This document shows positions 10,642 through 21,740 of a stretch of DNA of 62,000 nt, piece by piece (within the stretch, counting starts at the first letter, position 1; each line of letters opens with the position of its first letter). The notes beneath the pieces were generated by a model. That model was not told the origin of the DNA. It was given only the letters and a program-made list of their open reading frames with translations, and made no database searches. The position numbers and the translations under genes are program-made. The stretch comes from Zygnema cylindricum (taxonomy: Eukaryota > Streptophyta > Zygnematophyceae > Zygnematales > Zygnemataceae). The stretch covers positions 473,797 to 535,796 of the forward strand of contig JBBHKE010000771.1 in the NCBI GenBank assembly GCA_037447655.1, written 5' to 3'.

Positions 10642-11701
10642 TGTAGAAATTAATGGTCCGTTTAAAGTATTTTTTAGGTCTAAATAGAAATATAGAAAGA
10701 AGCCGAGGCAGTCTACCTCTAACTTCTCTCTCCCACTCTCAAACTTGTCGCAGTCACTGAGAAATTGGAGAGGAAGCTAGAGGCATGGCTACCTAGGCTA
10801 TCCAAAGGTTTACGGGAAATATATATTAGTTTATTTACCGTTAGGGGTTTATTGACTAAAAAGATATGAGCAGGCCACAGGATTTTATCCTGGTACCAAC
10901 CGGACGGCAAGCAGCCAGTAGCCTTAGCCGTTAAGTCTTTAACATGTGTTATGTACTATGTGGCTTGATATTTAATTAAACATTACCAGGTAGGATAATT
11001 CATTTAACTGTAATTGTTTACGGGATATATAGATCCAGTAATGTAAAAGTACGGATTACGGTACGGATAAGAAACCAATACCGCGCATTTATTTCTTTAG
11101 CGAAATGAATACCACGCATGTATTCATTACGGCTACAATTAAATGTGAATTTAATCGGACAGTCGGAATTAACGCCAAGATCGCGGAAGAGGATTTTGGC
11201 GGTTTTTGGTCATCCCCACAATGGATGACACGTGGCGGAATGACATTGGATCGCGGCATCTCCGAGGATTAAGGGAGCGAATCCGGATATACCACGTGTC
11301 GACATTTAGGCCATGTCGTACAGTGTCCGTACAGAAAGTACACCGGCAGCTATACTTTTGTGTACGGAAGTGTAATCTGATTTGCTCCGTACATCAGTAG
11401 ATAGAGTATGTGAGAGAGATAGGACTTAGAAAAATTAGGAGATAGGATCCTCTCTCCCAAAGAGCTTCTGTACAAAAGGTCAACTTTGACCCTCCATAAC
11501 TTACTGCTCAGGGGAGCAAATTCATAGATTCTTTTTGCTATCGACCCAGGGGAGTCTTGCCTTTATAGAAGTGAGGGAGGTCAGAGTTATTGTCTGCCAG
11601 GGTGGCAGTTGTTCTTGCTGAAACACAAAGGGGTCAGGGTTATTCTAGAGGCTTCTTGGAAGCTGTCCACTCTGAGGACTTATGTAGGTCTGAGAGTTTC
11701 A
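10642..11701 (+). repeat. Solo LTR, family A, with perfect 5-bp TSD
   Basis: It is 1060 bp, TGTAGAAATT at the left and GAGTTTCA at the right. Direct CCCTA duplicates stand at 10637-10641 and 11702-11706, so both boundaries are firm. Full-length versions of this LTR flank internal sequence elsewhere (48373, 53763), so this copy arose by LTR-LTR recombination. It carries the conserved dyad at 11327-11367 and an antisense tRNA-like stretch at about 10868-10950. Confidence 0.93.
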
Positions 11702-11954
11702 CCCTACAATAATTAAGCTTGGGAGAAGGAAGAGCTTTAGTAAGTATATCAGCAATCTTTCTTGCGTCTGTAAGTTAACATAATTTAATCACCCTAGAGA
11801 ACACTTTTTCTCTTACAAAGTGTAATCTTACATCCATGTGCTTACTCTTGAAGTGATGTTTTGGGTTAGAGGCAATGGCAATGGCAGCCTCGTTATCACA
11901 CCAGATCACCAGTGGACCAGCCTGCGTATATTCTAGTTCTTGTAACACAGATTT
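11702..11954 (-). pseudogene. Family C copia pol: RNase H C-terminal segment
   Basis: The minus strand reads IWCDNEAAIAIASNPKHHFK then SKHMDVRLHFVREKV and DILTKALPSPKL, the conserved end of copia RNase H. It is separated from the rest of the domain (16518-17002) by element B. The frame joins exactly when one copy of the GATTT duplication is removed. A stop near LC-stop-LTDARK breaks it. Confidence 0.8.
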
Positions 11955-12944
11955 TGTTGTCCATAGCTTATTTCAGCCATGGATTACTCACGAAAATACC
12001 CACAGACTACCTCAAAAACAGCTGTGTTTCAGACGACACAGATTACTCCACAATAAACAAAATGATCTCAAATTGCACCAATATGCAGTATACCATATAC
12101 ACTGTAAACTCCTAAAGTTAGAGCCAAATCCACCAAGGCATCTAGAAGATAAAGCTCCAGAGTTTCCCAAAAATAGCTGACAGCTTCACAAACTAATCAC
12201 TTAGACTGTTAACAGAATCTTACAGAGAGACTGGAATACAACGAAACTTCACACACATATAGCTTCTATATTATAGAATAACTCCACAAAGTTTCACATG
12301 AAAGCACCAGTCAGAGTGATCACACCAACAGGTCAAAGATGCACAAAACAGTTTGCCATTACTTTGATTAACTTGACTGCGATGCATAAAATAATCTAAG
12401 TCCTGCAAGTTATACTCAGACTACTGAATGTACGGAGGCATACCAGCCTTACTGTATCTACTCTACTAAACTAATAGTCAAAAGGACAAACCTCTGTTTT
12501 ACAGAATATTTACACCGCACTCTTCGTATGTCAGAAACCAAGCTACCACTAAGCAACCACTAAGCTACCACTACCGTACAATCATCATTACTCAAAATCT
12601 ATCCTAGTCATATTATCCGCAGCTGCGCTAGCTGCGCTGGCTGCGCTTTTCCGTACGGATCATACAAATAGCCGCAGCTGCGTTGACTTAACTGCGTCGC
12701 AGCTCCGCCGTACCGGCGGCGCCTATTTCAACATTCCGTTTATTTTACATCGGATCGCTTCGCGATCCACCGTCCCTTTGTCACAGCTTGTTCCCACCAT
12801 TCAATGAGTCTTTTACGTCACTTTAATCATATCAATCCGTTCGCTTCCCCAATCCATGAATATATTCAAACCTCCATATTTAATCCAATTAGCAGTTACG
12901 CGCGAACTGTCTCGTACGCAAGAAACTGACTTTTCAAAACAACA
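11955..12944 (-). repeat. 3' LTR of element B
   Basis: 990 bp, bounded by the inverted termini TGTTGT and ACAACA. It is clearly similar to 15536-16517 and to the solo copy 40965-41889. It contains clustered CGCAGCTGCG-like palindromes near 12620-12720. Confidence 0.92.
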
Positions 12945-12959
12945 CTCCCCCGAAAATTT
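12945..12959 (-). other. Polypurine tract of element B
   Basis: On the minus strand the bases just before the 3' LTR read AAATTTTCGGGGGAG, a purine-rich 3' end in the right position for a polypurine tract. Confidence 0.6.
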
Positions 12960-12981
12960 AGTTTCGTGCACCCAAAAAAAT

Positions 12982-13168
12982 ATGCTGCGTGTAATGCTAT
13001 GTTGTTACGCTGCGCTAGTTTGACATCGGAGCGCAGTATGAATACATAGTGCAGCGTGTACTGCTATGCTGCTACGCTGCGCTAGTTTGACATCGCAACG
13101 CAGTATGAATACAAAATGCAGCGTGTACTGCTATGCTGCTACGCTGCGCTAATTCGACATCGCAGTCC
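12982..13168. repeat. 67-bp tandem repeat, about 2.7 copies
   Basis: Copies start at about 12987, 13054 and 13121 with exact 67-base spacing. Each contains GCGTGTA-x-TGCTATG, CTACGCTGCGCTA and ACATCGNA-x-CGCAG. It lies inside element B between the lysine-rich frame and the polypurine tract. Confidence 0.8.
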
Positions 13169-13654
13169 GAGCTGCTTTTTATTTTCACCCTTAACTTCCT
13201 CCTCATAGCCTCATCTACTGAGACTAAAGCTTTCAAATGCTACACTCCCCTAAAGCTTTACACTCATTAGTCCATGCTGTACGCAAATGTTTCCACTCTA
13301 ATGGATAAACAAAAGAATAAAAAAATATTTAAATATTCAAAATTCTGTATCAACCTCCACTGTTCATCATACAATAAATTTAACAAAAACAACACATCAC
13401 CAGTGTTTTGCCGACGTCGCCATTGCTCCTGCTGCCCTCTGCCAATTCCCAGTCGCTTGCTGCCTTCTTGCAAAAAGTGTCCTGTAATAGCTCCCATTAC
13501 GCCATAAATGCAGAACCCCTGAATATTTAGTTGAGTGCACTTGGAATAGAATAATCATCGTGTAATGTCATACGTCACCACTCCTTTCGCTGCGCCGCTT
13601 TGCTGCGTCGCTGTTCGCGACGCAAACTTCTTCTGACGATTCTCCACTGCCTTT

Positions 13655-13771
13655 GCTGCGCTCTGCCATGTCTCCCGAAATTTTCCTTCCTTCGCTGCGC
13701 TCTGCCATGTCTCCCGAAATTTTCCTTCCTTCGCTGCGCTCTGCCATGTCTCCCGAAATTTTCCTTCCTGA
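13655..13771 (-). repeat. 39-bp tandem repeat encoding a 13-residue repeat
   Basis: Three copies spaced 39 bases apart (13655, 13694, 13733). On the minus strand they read KISGDMAERSEGR repeated in frame within a short open frame (13568-13807). A multiple of three keeps any frame open. Whether it is translated is unknown. Confidence 0.8.
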
Positions 13772-13995
13772 ACAAGTCATTGCTTCCACCACCTCCTTCG
13801 TCTTCAAAAATACATAAATAAATCTTTTTGTTTCTTTTCAACTAACTCAACAAGGAAGATTACAAATCTAAAGTCCTACCAAAAACAAATCGAATGTCAA
13901 ACGAAGTTGTCTTTATAAGACATGCCTGTAATATAAGTTTTTCCAAAACTAAGATTTCACTAAATTCACATTCTTCAAAAATGTCCTCCAGAAAA

Positions 13996-14409
13996 TCATT
14001 TCTCTCGCTCTCTTTTCTTGATCACTTTCTGAGCATGTTTTCTTATACCCTTGATCCTTTGAATATTACATCTTCTTTTTGTTTTATTCATGATCTTTTG
14101 TCTTGTTTGAAAGTTTACATTTCTGTCACAATTTTCTACTCGTTTAATGTCACAAATACTAGTTTTCTGTTTCACCTTTATGTTTTTCTCCATAGATTTG
14201 CTACTTCCATCAACTTCATTCATCGGATAAATTATAATTTTGATTCTTCTTCTTTTCAGTTGCACTTTTTTCTTGCTATTTTCCTTTCCTATATTTCTAA
14301 CTTTTGCATTTCTATTACATTTTTCACTCCCACAAACTTCTTTTCTCACTCCGATTTTCTGAAAAGTTTTTCTTTGTTCTTCTCCTAGTTCACCAATTTT
14401 TACGGCCAC
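13996..14409 (-). CDS. Lysine/arginine-rich frame downstream of gag in element B, unrecognised
   Basis: 137 residues, very rich in K, R, E and N. It starts a dozen bases after the gag stop. No domain is recognised. It might be a continuation of gag after frameshift, a nucleic-acid-binding tail, or chance in a purine-rich strand. No known pol domain is present. Confidence 0.3.
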   Translation of the reverse strand: MAVKIGELGEEQRKTFQKIGVRKEVCGSEKCNRNAKVRNIGKENSKKKVQLKRRRIKIIIYPMNEVDGSSKSMEKNIKVKQKTSICDIKRVENCDRNVNFQTRQKIMNKTKRRCNIQRIKGIRKHAQKVIKKREREK

Positions 14410-14421
14410 CTTATTTCTAGT

Positions 14422-15531
14422 TTATGCTTCTAAGTGTCCATCTCTTCTTTCAACTCCTCTTGCTTCAGTTGACAAACTTTCTTGTAGGCAATTTTCACTC
14501 ACCGATTTGTCATATGATAAGGTCACAAAAATCGTGTCCTTCTCTCTTTCCTCCTTTTTCCTTACTTCAATAAACTCTTCCTCCTGTAACTCTTTGGTAC
14601 TCACCAATCTGTTGTCGGGAAAAGGGACAAACACCAAATCCTTTTCTGTCACCTCCTCCTTTACTCCATTCCAAACAACACAGAAGGTCGGTAAATACAT
14701 AAATTCGTCAACACACGGTGTATGCTTGTTGTCATTTGTCGAGTCTTGTCTCTCACTCACGAAAGCACTTGATTCTTTTCTTGTTGGGATTCGAACTAGG
14801 GTGTTGTCCCATCCATCTCTGAAATCCCCTGTAACACATGCACTTTTATACGATGGACATACCCTGAAGGTATGTCCTAAATCATTATAGTAAAAACAAT
14901 TCTTTGGCCGATCTCCGACCTCACTATTACCTTTAAATTTCTGAAACTGAGACTTAGATTCCTTTATATTCCTTTCACTTGATAAGACCCTTCTATTAGC
15001 CTCTTCATCTAGAATAACTCGTCTAGCTACAGTTACGCTCCAATCATTTTTATCAATTAAAGTCAATCGATCTAGTGCACTCTTATATTCTTTAGGTAGA
15101 CTTCTCATTAACAAGATAGCTTGTTGAGCATCTGTAAAGTTTCCTCCTGCCAAATCATTTTCTGCAAATAGTACTTGTAAGTCAATACAGTGTTTCTCTA
15201 TACTACCTCCTACATATTTGTGTTCAACTATTTTGGTAACACTACTAAGCCAATGATATAAAGACGTCTTTGCATACATACATTCTAAGCTCTTCCATAA
15301 TTCAGCTGCCCTTTTAAAACTTAGGTATGACATTACCAAATCCTTAGTCAATGAGTTCTTGATAACCCTTAGACACTCATGATTTTTCCTTTCCCTTTCA
15401 TTTGATGTTTCGGCCAAGGTACCGTCCACCACATCCATTAGCTCAATCATCTCGAAGTAGCTCTCGAGCGCACACTTCCAGTAGTGATATTTTTATCCAT
15501 CAAATATAGGTAGCCATGGGTGTGGGCCCAT
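14422..15531 (-). CDS. Element B gag, nearly intact
   Basis: Reading from the ATG inside the primer-binding site (15531-15529) gives MGPHPWLPIFDG, then one stop, then KYHYWKCALESYFEM. From the next ATG the frame runs 342 codons to 14422. The UBN2-type gag core is visible (ERKNHECLRVIKNSL, AAELWKSLECMYA, LLMRSLPKEYKSALDRL). The nucleocapsid knuckle is CFYYNDLGHTFRVC, where the second Cys is Tyr, so zinc binding is doubtful. The acidic C-terminal part has no protease motif. Gag would assemble particles. The stop at codon 13 means this copy would need a downstream start. Confidence 0.8.
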
Positions 15532-15535
15532 AACA
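15521..15535 (-). promoter_or_regulatory. Primer-binding site of element B (anticodon arm of tRNA-iMet)
   Basis: The minus strand next to the LTR reads TGTTATGGGCCCACA. The core TTATGGGCCCA is the reverse complement of TGGGCCCATAA, the anticodon stem-loop of plant initiator tRNA-Met. The ATG within it is in frame with gag. Confidence 0.85.
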
Positions 15536-16517
15536 TGTTGTCCATACCTTTTTTCAGCCATGGATTACTCACAGAAACACCCACAGACTACCTCAAAAAC
15601 AGCTGTGTTTCAGACGACACAGATTTCTCCACAATAAACAAAATGATCTCAAACTGCACTAATATGCAGTATACCATATACACTGTAAACTCCAAAAGTT
15701 AGAGCCAAATCCACTAAGGCATCTAGAAGATATAAGCTCCAGATTTTCCCAAAAATAGCTTACAGCTTCACAAACTAACCACTTAGACTGTTCACAGAAA
15801 CTTACAAAGATACTGGAATACAATGAAACCTCACACACATATAGATTCTATATCATAGAATAACTCCACAAAGTTTCACATGAAAGCACCAATCAGAGTG
15901 ATCACACCAACAGGTCAAAGATGCAGAAAACAGTCTGCCATTACTTTGATTAACTTGACTGCGATACATAAAATAATCTAAGTCCTGTAAGTTATACTCA
16001 GACTACTGAATGTACGGAGGCATACCAGCCGTACTGTATCTACTCTAATAAACTAAGAGTCAAAAGGACAAACCTCTGTTTTACAGAATATTTACACCGC
16101 ACTCTTCGTATATCAGAAACCAAGCTACCACTAAGCAACCACTAAGCTACCACTACCGTACAATCATCATTACTCGAAATCTATCCTAGTCATATTATCC
16201 ACAGCTGCGCTAGCTGCGCTTTTCCGTACGGATCATACAAATAGCCGCAGCTGCGTTGACTTAACTGCGTCGCAGCTCCGCCGTACCGGCGGCGCATATT
16301 TCAACATTCCGTTTATTTTACATCGGATCGCTTCGCGATCCGCCGTCCATTTGTCACAGCTTGTTCTCACCACTCAATGAGTCTTTTACGTCACTTTAGT
16401 TATATCAATCCGTTCGCTCCCCCAATCCATGAATATATTCAAACCTCCATATTAAATCCAATTAGCAGTTACGCGCGAACTGTCTCGTACGCACGGAACT
16501 GACTTTTCAAAACAACA
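15536..16517 (-). repeat. 5' LTR of element B
   Basis: 982 bp with TGTTGT/ACAACA termini. The GATTT duplication follows at 16518. It is highly similar to the 3' LTR, with only scattered differences and a short deletion near 16205, so B is younger than its host. Confidence 0.92.
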
Positions 16518-17900
16518 GATTTTACCCATAAGAGCTCTTTGAGGGCCGAGCTTGCTGCCATATATTCTGACTCCATTGTGGAGTTTGCTGTAACCTTTTG
16601 AAGTTTGTTGCTCCAGTCGCAAGTCTCGTTCCCAATTTGTAGAACAAATCCCGTGGTGGATTTCCGGCTTGGTATGTCGCCATATCTTGCATCACTCCAT
16701 GTTTGCAGTTTTACTTTTCCTCCGCCTAGTGTGAGTTTGAGGTCTTTGGTTCCTGCCAAATATCTTAAGACTCTCCTTGATGCATCAAAATCAGATTTTC
16801 TCGGATTCTCTAGACTTCCCCTCAGTACCCCAACTGCTACAGCAATGTCAGGACGGGTACAGTTCATGAAATATGTTAAGCTTCCCACTGTCTGTTTGTA
16901 AGGTATTAATGTCATAGGATCATTCTCCGCTGACTCTAAATACTCACTTACAATTACACTAGGTTCTATCTCTTCTCCCTCTAACTTCTGCCTAAACTCC
17001 ATTGGAGTTAGACATCTTTTTGCCCCCGCATTTCATACTCATCTAACAAGTTTCAAATAACCTCTTTTTGAGTCAACTTTATTACTTTCTTATTTCTGTC
17101 CCTCTCTACTTGGATACCCAGAATATAATTTGCCTCACCGAGGTCTTTTATCCCGAACCGTGAATTTAAATAAGTTTGTATTTTGTTAATTTTAGCCATT
17201 GATTTGCTACTTAATAGTCAATCATCTACATACACCGCTATATACACTATTATATCCTCACCCTTTAAAACATAGACAAAGTGATCAGAGCTTATCCTTT
17301 TAAATTCTAGGCTAGTTAAGTATTCATCAAGTTTTAGATTCCATTGCCTGAGGGCCTGTTTTAGGTCGTACAAAGATTTTAACAATTTGCATACTAAGTG
17401 CTCTTTTCCTGGTTCTACATACATTTCGACTGCTGCATGTAAATGGTCTCCTCTAGTTCTCCATGCAGAAAGGTTGCTTTCACATCCATCTGATGTATTT
17501 CGATATCTTCTAAAGCAGTTAGGGACAGCAAATTCTTAACTGTCGAGAATCTTACAACCGGAGAAAATCTTTCTTCAAAATCTATTCACTTCTTTTGATT
17601 ATACACCTTTGCCACAAGTTTGGCCTTATATCGTTCAATGGTTTTATCAAGATTTAACTTCAACTTGAATACCCATTTGCTGCCGATCGCTTTTCACTCC
17701 GGAGGATGGTCCACAAGCTCCCATGTCTGAGCTTCCATGATCGACTTCATTTTTTCGTTTGCTGCCTCGATCCGGTGGTTCCGGTCTGGTGATGAGAAGG
17801 CTTCTCGAATGGTTAGAGGCTCCTTTGAGGCTACCGAGTAGGCGAAGTGAGGACTTGCTTGCAGGCGGCTACTGGATCTTATCCCCCCCGGAATTCTGAG
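16518..17900 (-). pseudogene. Family C copia pol: reverse transcriptase and RNase H
   Basis: The minus strand carries the RT block (KLLKSLYDLKQALRQWN, then YIAVYVDD with both active-site Asp, followed at once by a stop). Next come FGIKDLGEANYILGIQVERD, the YFMNCTRPDIAVAVG link, and the RNase H with DARYGDIPSRKSTTGFVLQI and STMESEYMAASSALKELLWV. The domain continues at 11954 after element B. Stops and frameshifts occur about every 200-400 bases, so it is dead. It is clearly older than B and the solo LTR inserted in it. Confidence 0.85.
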
Positions 17901-17959
17901 GCTAAAATTGTCGGATTCCTTGCATTGCGCTTGTTACGCTGGTTGCGATCACTAAGCAT

Positions 17960-19177
17960 TGACTGCAGTAGGTCCGGTTGGAACTAAACTTGTGAAGGAA
18001 CATGGAGAATTTCAGACTCCTGTGTTCCCACCGGTGAAGTTCGTATATGTGGGACAATTTCATGGATGCAATCTAGAATAACATATTCTTGTACTTTTTG
18101 TTGTTTTTCCTGCTCTGTCATTTCAAATAAATCTATTGTATCTTGCTCATTCTTAACAATGATGTTTTTCGCTACAATTATTTTATGCCTTTCAAACATA
18201 AAAACTCTATAACCCTTTGAGTGATCATCATATCCTAACAGAATGCCCGGTAATCCTTTTGGTTCCATCTTCCATCTATCATTAGATGTATCAAAGATAA
18301 AGCATTTACTACCAAAGACTTTGAAATGACTAACATCTAGTTTTCTACCTGTCCAGATCCTGTAAGGATTAGTCTCTCCCGATCTTGATCCTTTCTTATT
18401 CTTAATATAAACCGCACAATTTAGAGCCTCGGCCTAGAATTTCGGATCTACATTTTTATCTTCAAGCATTGACATAGAGCTCTCTGTGAGGGTTCTATTT
18501 AATCTCTCTGAAACCCCATTTTGTTCCGGTGAATACGAAACAATCAAAAGATGACTTATACCTTCATCAAGTAAAAAGGCTTCAAATTCCTTCGAAGTAT
18601 ATTCCCCACCATTGTCCGATTTGAACTCCAAAATTGGTAAGTTATGGAGTTTTTCAACCCATGCTTTATAGTGTTTGAAGTGACCAAACACTTCGCTCTT
18701 TTCTTTCATGAAGTAAACTTTTGTAAACCTTGAAAAATCATTTGTGAAGGTGACTATATATTTCATCCCCCCGACAGATGGTACCTTTGCAGGACCAAAA
18801 ACATCAAAATGAATTTGCTATAAGAGTCTACTTGGCCGATGTTCAGACTCTTTAGGGAATGGCACTCTGAGGATTTTGCCTAAAGCGCAGCCATCACTTG
18901 TTTTAGCCGGCTAATCTGTGATTCAAAAACCATCTATTTTTCCACCAATTACCATTTTTTTCAAACTATCATAATTTACATGGCCTAATCTTTTATGCCA
19001 TAACTCATCTGAATGCAAAACACCAGAGTACAGAACATCATGCTCTTTGGTATTAGCCGTATCCATGCGGTAAATATTGCTACTATCTCTAGTACTTGTA
19101 ACTGCAAACTTGCCATTCTTGCTAACAACCTGTCGACCACTTTTCAAATTGACCTCAAAGCCTTTACTCTCTACCAA
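17960..19177 (-). pseudogene. Family C copia pol: integrase
   Basis: From right to left on the minus strand: the GAG-pre-integrase box with ELWHKRLGHVNYDSLKKMV, then the integrase core. It contains FTNDFSRFTKVYF (first Asp), FKSDNGGEYTSKEF (second Asp) and SPEQNGVSERLNRTL (Glu), so the catalytic triad is retained. The C-terminal GKL-x-VSHFKVFGSK and LLGYDDHSKGYRVF blocks follow. Several stops separate the pieces. Confidence 0.85.
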
Positions 19178-19445
19178 GAACGTAGAAAACAGATTTTTCT
19201 TAAAGTCAGGAACAAAAAAGACATTGTGAGGGTTCTTTCAATTGCTTTTCCTTCTACATCAACTACCAAAGATACATCACCCACAGCACGTGTCTGGACA
19301 CTCATCCCACAAGCATAATAAATCTTTTTCTCCGGCGTTGTTTTCATATTTTTGAAGATAGCTTTGTTCCAGCACATGAGAGCTGACGCTCCCGTATCCA
19401 TTATCCTTCTAGTGTCCTTCAAGCCCTCCATTGCCTTTGCCATAG
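19171..19445 (-). pseudogene. Family C copia pol: aspartic protease
   Basis: RIMDTGASALMCWNKAIF carries the D-T-G-A active-site motif of copia proteases. The flap region and TRAVGDVSLVVDVEGK follow. Upstream, a 74-bp tandem duplication shifts the frame. Confidence 0.75.
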
Positions 19446-19542
19446 CAAATAGATTCGTTTCATCTTCTTATCCATTATCCATCCAGTGTCCTTCAAGCCC
19501 TCCATTGCCGTTGCCATAGCAAATAGATCCGTTTCATCTTCT
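19395..19542. repeat. 74-bp tandem duplication in protease region
   Basis: Two near-identical units, 19395-19468 and 19469-19542, each starting TATCCATTATCC and ending CATCTTCTT. The length is not a multiple of three, so it breaks the frame just before the protease motif. Confidence 0.85.
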
Positions 19543-19639
19543 TCAGTAAACGTCAAAGTTTTCTCTGGGAGAGACGAAGAAGCCGAAAAATAATGCATTT
19601 CCACGAGGTGTAGGCCGCGTGAAGCTTTTGTAGAACTGA

Positions 19640-20510
19640 CATTGTTGCCATCCCGGCCTGTATAAACCTGTTTTCGTTACCTTTTTTATATCTTAGGATT
19701 GAACTTATATCCATGACCTCTCTCGCTACAATAGAAACATGCATTGTTGGACTGTCTAATTCCACCTAGATTAAACTGTCTGAACTGATTTTGTGAAGTA
19801 AACTGATTTCTTTGCTGATTAAATTGTCTTTTTCTTTCAAAGTCTGAATTGAGAGCCTCTACTTGCTAAACATTGAGAATATTAGATGTAGATTCCTCTT
19901 CTTGTAAAATATTAATTGCCAACTGTAAAGTCCAGCTAGCCTTATCTTTTCTGTTTGAGCATATCAGACGCTCCTTTCATACTACGAGGTAGACCCCTCA
20001 TTAGTAATGCTACTTGATGAAACTGAGGAAACACGCCTCTTGCACAAGCATGTGCATCTACAAGGATGCGAAATTTGTTAGAATATTCAGCCATTGTACC
20101 GCTAATGTACTTATAGTCCCAATTTTTTCCAGCCAAAATAAGTTCTTCTTGTTCATTAGCTTTTTCATGATCATTTTTAAGAGATATCCATATATCAAGT
20201 GTTTTTTTCGTTTTTATCCGTGACATTGCTAAGTCGTCAGATATACAAACTTTCGGAATAGAACAAGCCTGAGTATTTTTCTTTGACCATGACGGAACAG
20301 ATTCATCCAGCGAACGATCCAATATATCTAAAAGATTAACATTCTCAAAGTGAGTCTCCACCATATCCGCCCAATAAACATATTTCTCCCCTGAGTTCTT
20401 GATGGCAAGCCCATAAACTGTTGTTCTACAACTACCGGTGCATATTTCTCCCCTGAGTTCTTGATGGCAAGCCCATAAACTGTTGTTCTACAACTACCGG
20501 TGCAGGTGCT
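19640..20510 (-). pseudogene. Family C copia gag
   Basis: The minus-strand frame 19942-20364 shows the gag core: DMVETHFENVNLLDILD, KKTLDIWISLKNDHEKANEQ, KNWDYKYISGTMAEYSNKF and QVALLMRGLPRSMKG. The N-terminal part retains FMGLPSR, which corresponds to the MGPPSR at the start of family A gag. The zinc-knuckle region near 19720-19745 is degraded. Confidence 0.75.
20379..20502. repeat. 62-bp tandem duplication in gag N-terminus
   Basis: 20379-20440 and 20441-20502 are essentially identical (CATATTTCTCCCCTGAGTTC start, CTACCGGTG end). The length disrupts the gag frame. Its identity makes it a recent event in an old element. Confidence 0.9.
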
Positions 20511-21304
20511 AAGTAGTAGAAGTAGAAATGATACACTAATAGAAGCTATCAAGAATCCTACCAAACAGCTATATTCAAGTGCTCAACAAATCTTTCACAA
20601 GCAACCAAACTTCACAAAGCTCTATCGAATTATAGATCAGCATAAACACTGACAGCTCCCAAAGTTTTAGCACAATTGACCCAACAACACTCAAGATATA
20701 ACACTCAAAAGTTTCCCAAAACTGTCTGCAGTTTTACTACTTGGAAGTATGGATTTATGAAAATGCTCTAAGTCCTAAGTCTTCTACTCTCGGTGTTGTA
20801 CTGCCAATACAAGTGTACTTGAGAGGTACGTCCAAAATCAACCCACCTACTGAGATCCACGTGTTCCTAATCCTGCCAACCCAATGTATCATCGTACAGT
20901 CAATATAACTCAAAAATCTATATTAAGTGATTCTACAAATACTTGTCGGCTAAGTCACATGTGATACTCTTATGAATCTCGTCCGCTGACTTGGTTCATA
21001 TCAATCGCAGCTGCGTTGTCCGTGCCGAATCACATTCATCTCACCCGCGGCTACGGTGTCGCGTATCGAATCATATCCAAGATAACAACAGTTGCGTTGT
21101 CTGTACGGATCATATCCAAAGTAACCGCAGCTGCGCTATTCTGTCTGCGTCACAGCGTCGCTGCTGCGCTGCTCTGTCTGAATAGTAGTTGCGTTGTTCT
21201 GTCTGCGTCGCAGTTGCGTTGTCCTTGTGAAACTTACGCTACAAATTACTACCTTTTTGCCGTCACACTAATTTACTAAGACTTAAAGTTTTCCAAAATC
21301 AACA
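20511..21304 (-). repeat. 5' LTR and leader of family C copia
   Basis: On the minus strand it begins TGTTGATTTTGG at 21304 and contains the ATTAGTGTGAC block also found at 45415 in the plus-oriented family C LTR. CGCAGCTGCG-type palindromes are dense at 21005-21230. The 3' boundary with the untranslated leader is not resolved. Confidence 0.6.
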
Positions 21305-21310
21305 CAATGG

Positions 21311-21740
21311 ATGTTTAGGCTTGTTTTAAGCAATGAAAAGAAGAAACTTTATTATTCTGATGTTCATGATTTTATGTTGTGGCATAAGAGGCTTGGACAT
21401 GTGCATTTAGATAAGTTGAAAGAAATGAAAAAGATGGGAATAGTGGAAGGAATTCAGTTTGGAGAAAGTGAAAACCTAAGTGATTGTAGTGGTTGTGCTC
21501 AAGGTAAGGCACACAGGTTGCCCTTCCCAAAGGAAACCACTTATAAAGGAGAAAAGGTTTTAGATTTGGTACACACTCATATTTGGGGACCAACAAAAGT
21601 GCCTTCACCAGGGGGTAAGAGGTTTATGATGACAATCATTAACGCTTAGAATCAGTATTCCAGAGTGTACTTTCTGAAATAAAAATCAGAGGCTCCACAG
21701 GTTTTTAAGGAATATAAAGTGTGGAGTGAGAAATTTCATT
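21311..21740 (+). pseudogene. Family A copia pol fragment: GAG-pre-integrase and integrase start
   Basis: The plus strand reads LWHKRLGHVHLDKLKEMKKM and CSGCAQGKAHRLPFPKE (the HHCC zinc domain). It then has HIWGPTKVPSPGGKRFMM, after which stops intervene. It aligns closely with the minus-strand copy near 51930-52280. Only this piece remains, with its left side cut by the family C LTR. Confidence 0.8.

Larger units (their letters stand above)
11955..16517 (-). mobile_element. Element B: complete gag-only (non-autonomous) LTR retrotransposon
   Basis: Two LTRs (11955-12944 and 15536-16517) enclose 2.6 kb that encodes gag but no protease, integrase, RT or RNase H. GATTT stands directly before 11955 (11950-11954) and directly after 16517 (16518-16522), a perfect 5-bp target duplication. 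The order on the minus strand is LTR, half-tRNA primer site, gag, lysine-rich frame, repeats, polypurine tract, LTR. It is inserted in frame within the RNase H of the older family C copia. Confidence 0.92.

Noticed and set aside
12600-12720. CRISPR-like or origin-like cluster of CGCAGCTGCG palindromes
   Set aside because: The clusters are part of family B and C LTRs, have no regular spacer pattern, and the genome is eukaryotic.
13894-14388. 164-codon hydrophobic plus-strand frame
   Set aside because: It mirrors the Lys-rich minus-strand frame of element B. Its Phe/Ser/Leu composition is the complement of AAA/GAA-rich sequence.
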